Source of the DNA: Variovorax boronicumulans
GTDB taxonomy: Bacteria > Pseudomonadota > Gammaproteobacteria > Burkholderiales > Burkholderiaceae_C
Length of the DNA: 64,000 nucleotides
Direction of reading: 5' to 3'
NCBI RefSeq assembly: GCF_029892485.1
Contig: NZ_JARXVG010000011.1
Span: 124,001-188,000, forward strand
Position 1 is the stretch's first letter, and each line of letters begins with the position of its first letter. This document shows, one piece after another, positions 60,337 through 64,000 of this stretch. Under the pieces are notes generated by a model. The model saw nothing but the letters and a program-made list of their open reading frames with translations, was not told where the DNA came from and did not search any database. A program made the translations under genes and the position numbers.

Positions 60337-61000
60337 TCGGAGTGTCTCCCGGAGGATTCTTTTTCAGTTGAAACGCAGGCACGACGCCCGGATCGGGCCG
60401 CCCGCTGAAGATGCGGGCCACGCGGCTGAACAGCGCGCGCAGAAAACGCCAGCTCTTGCGGATGAGCCACACGCTGAGCACCAGCACGAGGACGAACAGC
60501 ACGAGAAAGACGAGCGGATGCGCCACCGCAAGCCACAGCCCGGCCGGCACCATCGTGTCTTCGACCAGCGAAGCGCCCACGTTGGAAAACGGCTCGGGCG
60601 AGGTGTTGATGGCCGCGCGCGTCGTGGCCTTGGCCGCATGCGCTGTGGCCGCGAAGCTGCCGCCGAGCAGCGCGGCCACGATGGCCATCACGCCATGGTC
60701 CGCACCGAACACGCTGGCCGCGAGCGCCGCGCCGGCGGGAATGCGGATCGCGGTGTGCACCACGTCCCAGAGCGAATCGAGGCCGGGAATCTTGTCGGCG
60801 AAGAACTCGATGAACACCATGAAGCCGCTGGCCGCCATCACCACGGGGTGCGCCAGCAGTTGCAGCCCGCTCGGCAGCGGCACCCAGCCAAAGTAGCCGA
60901 CGATGCCGGTCAGCAGCACCACGAGATACAGGCGCACGCCGCTGGCCCAGCCGATGGCGGCGGACAGGGCGAGCAGTTGGGGCATGTCGAGCGCGTCCAT
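60329..61000 (-). CDS. DUF4126 membrane protein
   Basis: A 223-residue inner-membrane protein with about five hydrophobic segments. The N-terminal LSAAIGWASGVRLYLVVLLTG and the middle FFADKIPGLDSLWDVVHT are the DUF4126 hallmarks. The function is unknown. It is inserted between the liuC and liuD genes, overlapping the latter by 8 bases, so it is co-expressed with leucine degradation. A transport or envelope role tied to branched-chain acids is possible but not shown. Confidence 0.88.
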   Translation of the reverse strand: MDALDMPQLLALSAAIGWASGVRLYLVVLLTGIVGYFGWVPLPSGLQLLAHPVVMAASGFMVFIEFFADKIPGLDSLWDVVHTAIRIPAGAALAASVFGADHGVMAIVAALLGGSFAATAHAAKATTRAAINTSPEPFSNVGASLVEDTMVPAGLWLAVAHPLVFLVLFVLVLVLSVWLIRKSWRFLRALFSRVARIFSGRPDPGVVPAFQLKKNPPGDTPNV

Positions 61001-61021
61001 GGTGTGTCCTTTGCTTGCAGG

Positions 61022-61813
61022 TCAGCCGGCGAGCCAGGAGGGCTTGCGTTTCTGCAGGAACGCCTGCACGCCTTCGCGGCCTTCGTCGCTCGCGCGGATG
61101 TCGGCGATGCCTTCGACGGTCTTTGCGATGAGCGCGTCGTCGATCTCGCGGCCGTCCACGTCGGCGATCAGTTGCTTGCAGGCGCGCACGGCAGCCGGGC
61201 TCGCGCCGGTCAGTGCCTTCAGCAGTTCATCGACCTTGGCATCGAGCGCATCGGCGGCCACCACTTCATGCACGAAGCCGATGCGGTGCGCCTCGGCGGC
61301 GGTGAAGCGCTCGGCCGTGAGGAAGTAGCGCTGCGAGGCGCGCGTGCCCATCGCACGCAGCACGTAGGGACTGATGGTCGCAGGCACGAGGCCGATCTTG
61401 ACTTCGCTGAGGCAATACCACGCGGTGTCCACGCTCACGGCCATGTCGCAGGCCGCGACCAGCCCCATGCCGCCCGCATACACATCGCCCTGCACGCGCG
61501 CGATGGTGGGCTTGGGGCACTCGGCGATGGTGCGCAGCATGGCTGCCAGCTTGCCCGCATCGGCGATGTTCTCGCCCCGCGTGTAGTCGGCCATGCGGCG
61601 CATCCAGTTGAGGTTCGCGCCGGCGCAGAAGGCCGGGCCGTTCGCGCCGAGCACGATGGCTTTCACCTGCGGCGCGGCGCCGGCTTGGGTGAAAGCCTGC
61701 GTCAGCTCGGCGATGACCACGTCGTCGAAGGCATTGCGCGCGTCGGGCTGGTCGAGCCAGATGCGGGCGATGGGGCCGTCGATCCGGAGATCGAGTTTTT
61801 CGAAATCGCTCAT
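61022..61813 (-). CDS. liuC: Enoyl-CoA hydratase (probable methylglutaconyl-CoA hydratase)
   Basis: A 263-residue crotonase-fold enzyme. The oxyanion segments AFCAGANLNWMRRM and VYAGGMGLVAACDMAVS are present, with the Glu in SEVKIGLVPATIS. The position between the carboxylase subunits implies hydration of 3-methylglutaconyl-CoA to HMG-CoA; another crotonase activity cannot be ruled out from sequence alone. The start overlaps the upstream unknown gene by 4 bases. Confidence 0.9.
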   Translation of the reverse strand: MSDFEKLDLRIDGPIARIWLDQPDARNAFDDVVIAELTQAFTQAGAAPQVKAIVLGANGPAFCAGANLNWMRRMADYTRGENIADAGKLAAMLRTIAECPKPTIARVQGDVYAGGMGLVAACDMAVSVDTAWYCLSEVKIGLVPATISPYVLRAMGTRASQRYFLTAERFTAAEAHRIGFVHEVVAADALDAKVDELLKALTGASPAAVRACKQLIADVDGREIDDALIAKTVEGIADIRASDEGREGVQAFLQKRKPSWLAG

Positions 61814-62973
61814 GGGGTGCGTGCGTCCTGCCGGACTCTGGAGAGTTGATTGACACGACCGATGCGTTGGTGCGGGTCGGCCTGCCACACGACGCGATCG
61901 TCCACGGCGTAGAGCCAGCAGGTCTTTCCTTCCCGCTCACAGGTGTTCAGGACATCGGCCATTGCCGCGCTGCCTGAGGCAAAGGCTGCACTGCCGTCGG
62001 CCGCGATCGCGAAGGCGCGTGGCATGGGCAAGGCGAGGAACCGCAGATAGCGATCCTTGCTTTTCTCGCGCACGGGCACCGGGGAGGGATCGTTGACGTC
62101 GGCGAAGTGGCTGTCTGTCGGCAACCTGTAGAGGCTGACAGCAGGGCCTGGGGCCGCCGCAGTCCGCTCGGCCGCGGCGGCCTTCGGCTTCTGATAGACC
62201 ACGGTGTAATCGACCGCGTAGACGGTGCACTCGCCCTGGTGGCGCTCGGTGCAATATTCCATCGCCCGCTGCGTGGGATCCGAGGGCCGGCTGATGTCGC
62301 GCGGCACCAGGCCGTCGGCCCAGTGGACCCAGGTACTGCCGCCAGACTGCCGCAGGACAAGGGTCCGCGGCGGCTTGTTCTGCAGGAACTTCTGATATGC
62401 CGCACGGCCCTCCGCGTCCAGCCCCGGAACGGCATCGATGTCGTCGACCGCAGCGCTTGCCGCCGCCGCTGCGCCGGCATCACCCCCCGCCACGCCTCGC
62501 AGGTGCACTTCGGCGCTGCCGGTGCCCGCATGGCATTCATAGGCATTGGGCGTCGACAGCACGGCACCGTCGTAAAAACTCTCGACCTGCGTCACCGTGT
62601 GCACGCCGCGCGCCCGTGCCGCCTCGACCAGCGCCACCAGCGTATTGCGCAACGCCTCGCGGCATGTTTCCTCGTCGCTGCGGATCACCGGGCGCCCGTC
62701 GGCATAGCGCTGCGTGCCCGAGTAAGGCCGCGCATAGCTCTGCGCCGTCAGCATCTGCGCCTGCGGCGCCTTGGCCTGCGGCACGACTGCGAAGCGGAGC
62801 TGCACGTCGTTGCCGATCGCATCGCGCGTCGCCGGCTGCTGCATCACCGGAAAGATGGGCAACACCAGCCGCGTGTCGCGTGCGAACGCGGGCATGGCCA
62901 ATGCCGCCAGGCAGGCAGAAAGCACAAAAAAGCTGACTCTCGACTGACTCGTACCGAAGGATTTCGAGACCAT
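61810..62973 (-). CDS. Exported protein of unknown function inside the liu cluster
   Basis: I do not recognise this 387-residue protein. It has a signal peptide (RVSFFVLSACLAALAMPAFA, cleavage near residue 31) and no further membrane helix. The mature part has several cysteines (EETCREA, AYECHAG, EYCTERHQGECTVYAV, NTCEREGKTCWLYAVDD), which could form disulfides in the periplasm. Two segments ending CTVYAVDYTVVY and CWLYAVDDRVVW look like an internal repeat. It overlaps liuC by 4 bases and follows liuB after 36 bases, so it is translated with the pathway genes though it has no place in the reaction series. Confidence 0.78.
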   Translation of the reverse strand: MVSKSFGTSQSRVSFFVLSACLAALAMPAFARDTRLVLPIFPVMQQPATRDAIGNDVQLRFAVVPQAKAPQAQMLTAQSYARPYSGTQRYADGRPVIRSDEETCREALRNTLVALVEAARARGVHTVTQVESFYDGAVLSTPNAYECHAGTGSAEVHLRGVAGGDAGAAAAASAAVDDIDAVPGLDAEGRAAYQKFLQNKPPRTLVLRQSGGSTWVHWADGLVPRDISRPSDPTQRAMEYCTERHQGECTVYAVDYTVVYQKPKAAAAERTAAAPGPAVSLYRLPTDSHFADVNDPSPVPVREKSKDRYLRFLALPMPRAFAIAADGSAAFASGSAAMADVLNTCEREGKTCWLYAVDDRVVWQADPHQRIGRVNQLSRVRQDARTP

Positions 62974-63009
62974 GGGATTACTTCCTGTTCGAAGCCGGCG
63001 AATGCCGAC

Positions 63010-64000
63010 TTACATGCGGAAGATACCGAACTTCGGCTCTGGAATGGGCGCATTTCGCGCAGCCGCAAGGCCCAGCGCAAGCACGCGGCGCGTGTCGGCC
63101 GGATCGATGATTCCGTCGTCCCACAACCGCGCAGTCGCGTAGTAGGGATGGCCCTGGTCTTCGTACTGTTGGCGGATCGGCGCCTTGAAGGCTTCTTCCT
63201 CGTCCTTGCTCCAGCTGCCGCCCTTCAACTCGATGCCGTCGCGCTTCACCGTGGCCAGCACGCTCGCGGCCTGCTCGCCGCCCATCACGCTGATGCGCGC
63301 GTTGGGCCACATCCAGAGAAAACGCGGGCTGTACGCGCGGCCGCACATGCCGTAGTTGCCGGCGCCGAAGCTGCCGCCGATGATGATGGTGAACTTGGGC
63401 ACGTTGGCGGTGGCCACGGCCGTCACCATCTTCGCGCCGTGGCGCGCGATGCCTTCGTTCTCGTACTTGCGGCCCACCATGAAGCCAGTGATGTTCTGCA
63501 GGAACACCAGCGGTATCTTGCGGTGGCAGCACAGCTCGATGAAATGCGCACCTTTCTGCGCCGACTCGCTGAACAGGATGCCGTTGTTGGCGATGATGCC
63601 GACGGGCATGCCCTCGATCTCCGCGAAGCCGCAGACCAGCGTGGCGCCGAAGCGGGCCTTGAACTCGTGGAACTCGCTGCCGTCGACGATGCGCGCGATG
63701 ATCTCGCGCACGTCGAAAGGCTTGCGGGTGTCGGTGGGGATCACGCCGTAGAGTTCTTCGCGCGGAAACGCGGGCGCGTTCACTGCCGGATGTGCGGCCG
63801 GCTGTTGCACTGCAGCCTTCGCATTGAGATTCGCAACGGCCGAACGCGCGAGCGCCAGCGCATGCAGGTCGTTCTGCGCGAGGTGATCGACCACGCCCGA
63901 CAGCCGCGTGTGCACGTCGCCGCCGCCCAGGTCTTCGGCCGTCACGACCTCGCCGGTGGCAGCCTTCACGAGCGGCGGGCCGCCCAGGAAGATCGTGCCC
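63010..64000 (-). CDS. liuB: Methylcrotonyl-CoA carboxylase beta subunit, C-terminal part (5' end outside window)
   Basis: The last 330 or so residues of a carboxyltransferase subunit; the frame is open to the right edge. GTIFLGGPPLVKAATGE, EELYGVIPTDTRKPFDVREI, LFSESAQKGAHFIELC and GRAYSPRFLWMWPNARISVMGG are typical of MccB/LiuB, as is the end PKFGIFRM. It transfers CO2 from biotin on the alpha subunit to 3-methylcrotonyl-CoA. Upstream genes of the operon (expected liuA and a regulator) are beyond the window. Confidence 0.95.
   Translation of the reverse strand, partial: GTIFLGGPPLVKAATGEVVTAEDLGGGDVHTRLSGVVDHLAQNDLHALALARSAVANLNAKAAVQQPAAHPAVNAPAFPREELYGVIPTDTRKPFDVREIIARIVDGSEFHEFKARFGATLVCGFAEIEGMPVGIIANNGILFSESAQKGAHFIELCCHRKIPLVFLQNITGFMVGRKYENEGIARHGAKMVTAVATANVPKFTIIIGGSFGAGNYGMCGRAYSPRFLWMWPNARISVMGGEQAASVLATVKRDGIELKGGSWSKDEEEAFKAPIRQQYEDQGHPYYATARLWDDGIIDPADTRRVLALGLAAARNAPIPEPKFGIFRM

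Overview
The window looks like a chromosomal segment of a high-GC betaproteobacterium, most probably family Comamonadaceae and Variovorax-like. The evidence is the uniformly GC-rich coding sequence, the neighbourhood tyrS / M23 peptidase / anmK / erpA / rpsI-rplM, an ahcY-metF unit led by an S-adenosylhomocysteine (SAH) riboswitch, a double-length UvrA, Bug-type and branched-chain-type solute-binding proteins, and a leucine (liu) catabolic cluster. The genus is an inference. I see no rRNA, tRNA, CRISPR array, transposase, integrase or phage gene. Genes are packed closely and no gene-free stretch exceeds about 300 bases.

Layout. 1-5 kb: 3' end of phoH, ybeY, dtd, a cation-efflux transporter, a FecR-domain/OmpA lipoprotein pair and tyrS. 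5-10.6 kb: an M23 peptidase and anmK (cell-wall remodelling and recycling), a drug-efflux transporter, erpA and the rplM-rpsI operon with a clear promoter and terminator. 10.6-17 kb: a lipoprotein, rlmJ, and the operon ahcY-tlyA-metF-rlpA behind a SAH riboswitch with its own terminator. 17-20.7 kb: a polyhydroxyalkanoate (PHA) cluster with a phasin, a hydrolase, a small PhaE-like subunit and a class III PHA synthase gene broken by a one-base deletion, then a GNAT acetyltransferase. 20.7-25 kb: prfC and a three-gene ABC exporter. 25-29 kb: a HAD phosphatase, an MFS transporter with a divergent TetR regulator sharing a long symmetric operator, and a Fic protein gene of lower GC flanked by palindromes.

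29-42 kb is a metabolic island for guanidino compounds, polyamines and GABA. A MocR-type regulator is divergent from a forward operon of gabT, a four-gene Pot-type ABC importer, a guanidinobutyrase/agmatinase-like ureohydrolase and gabD. On its other side are an ornithine cyclodeaminase homologue, an acetylpolyamine amidohydrolase-like protein and a Bug-type binding protein. Together they could import a guanidino or polyamine compound, release GABA, and convert it through succinate semialdehyde to succinate.

42-50.9 kb holds a 1937-residue tandem UvrA interrupted in frame by a palindromic repeat, two tandemly duplicated periplasmic binding proteins without their own permeases, and a 48-residue membrane protein. 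50.9-64 kb holds an MHS-family transporter, a run of small enzymes (thioredoxin-fold isomerase, DUF1289, YbaK-like deacylase, LysE exporter) and the leucine-degradation genes (HMG-CoA lyase, both methylcrotonyl-CoA carboxylase subunits, methylglutaconyl-CoA hydratase). The last are interspersed with a GhrA-type reductase, a DUF4349 lipoprotein, a DUF4126 membrane protein and an unrecognised exported protein. The carboxylase beta-subunit gene runs off the right edge.
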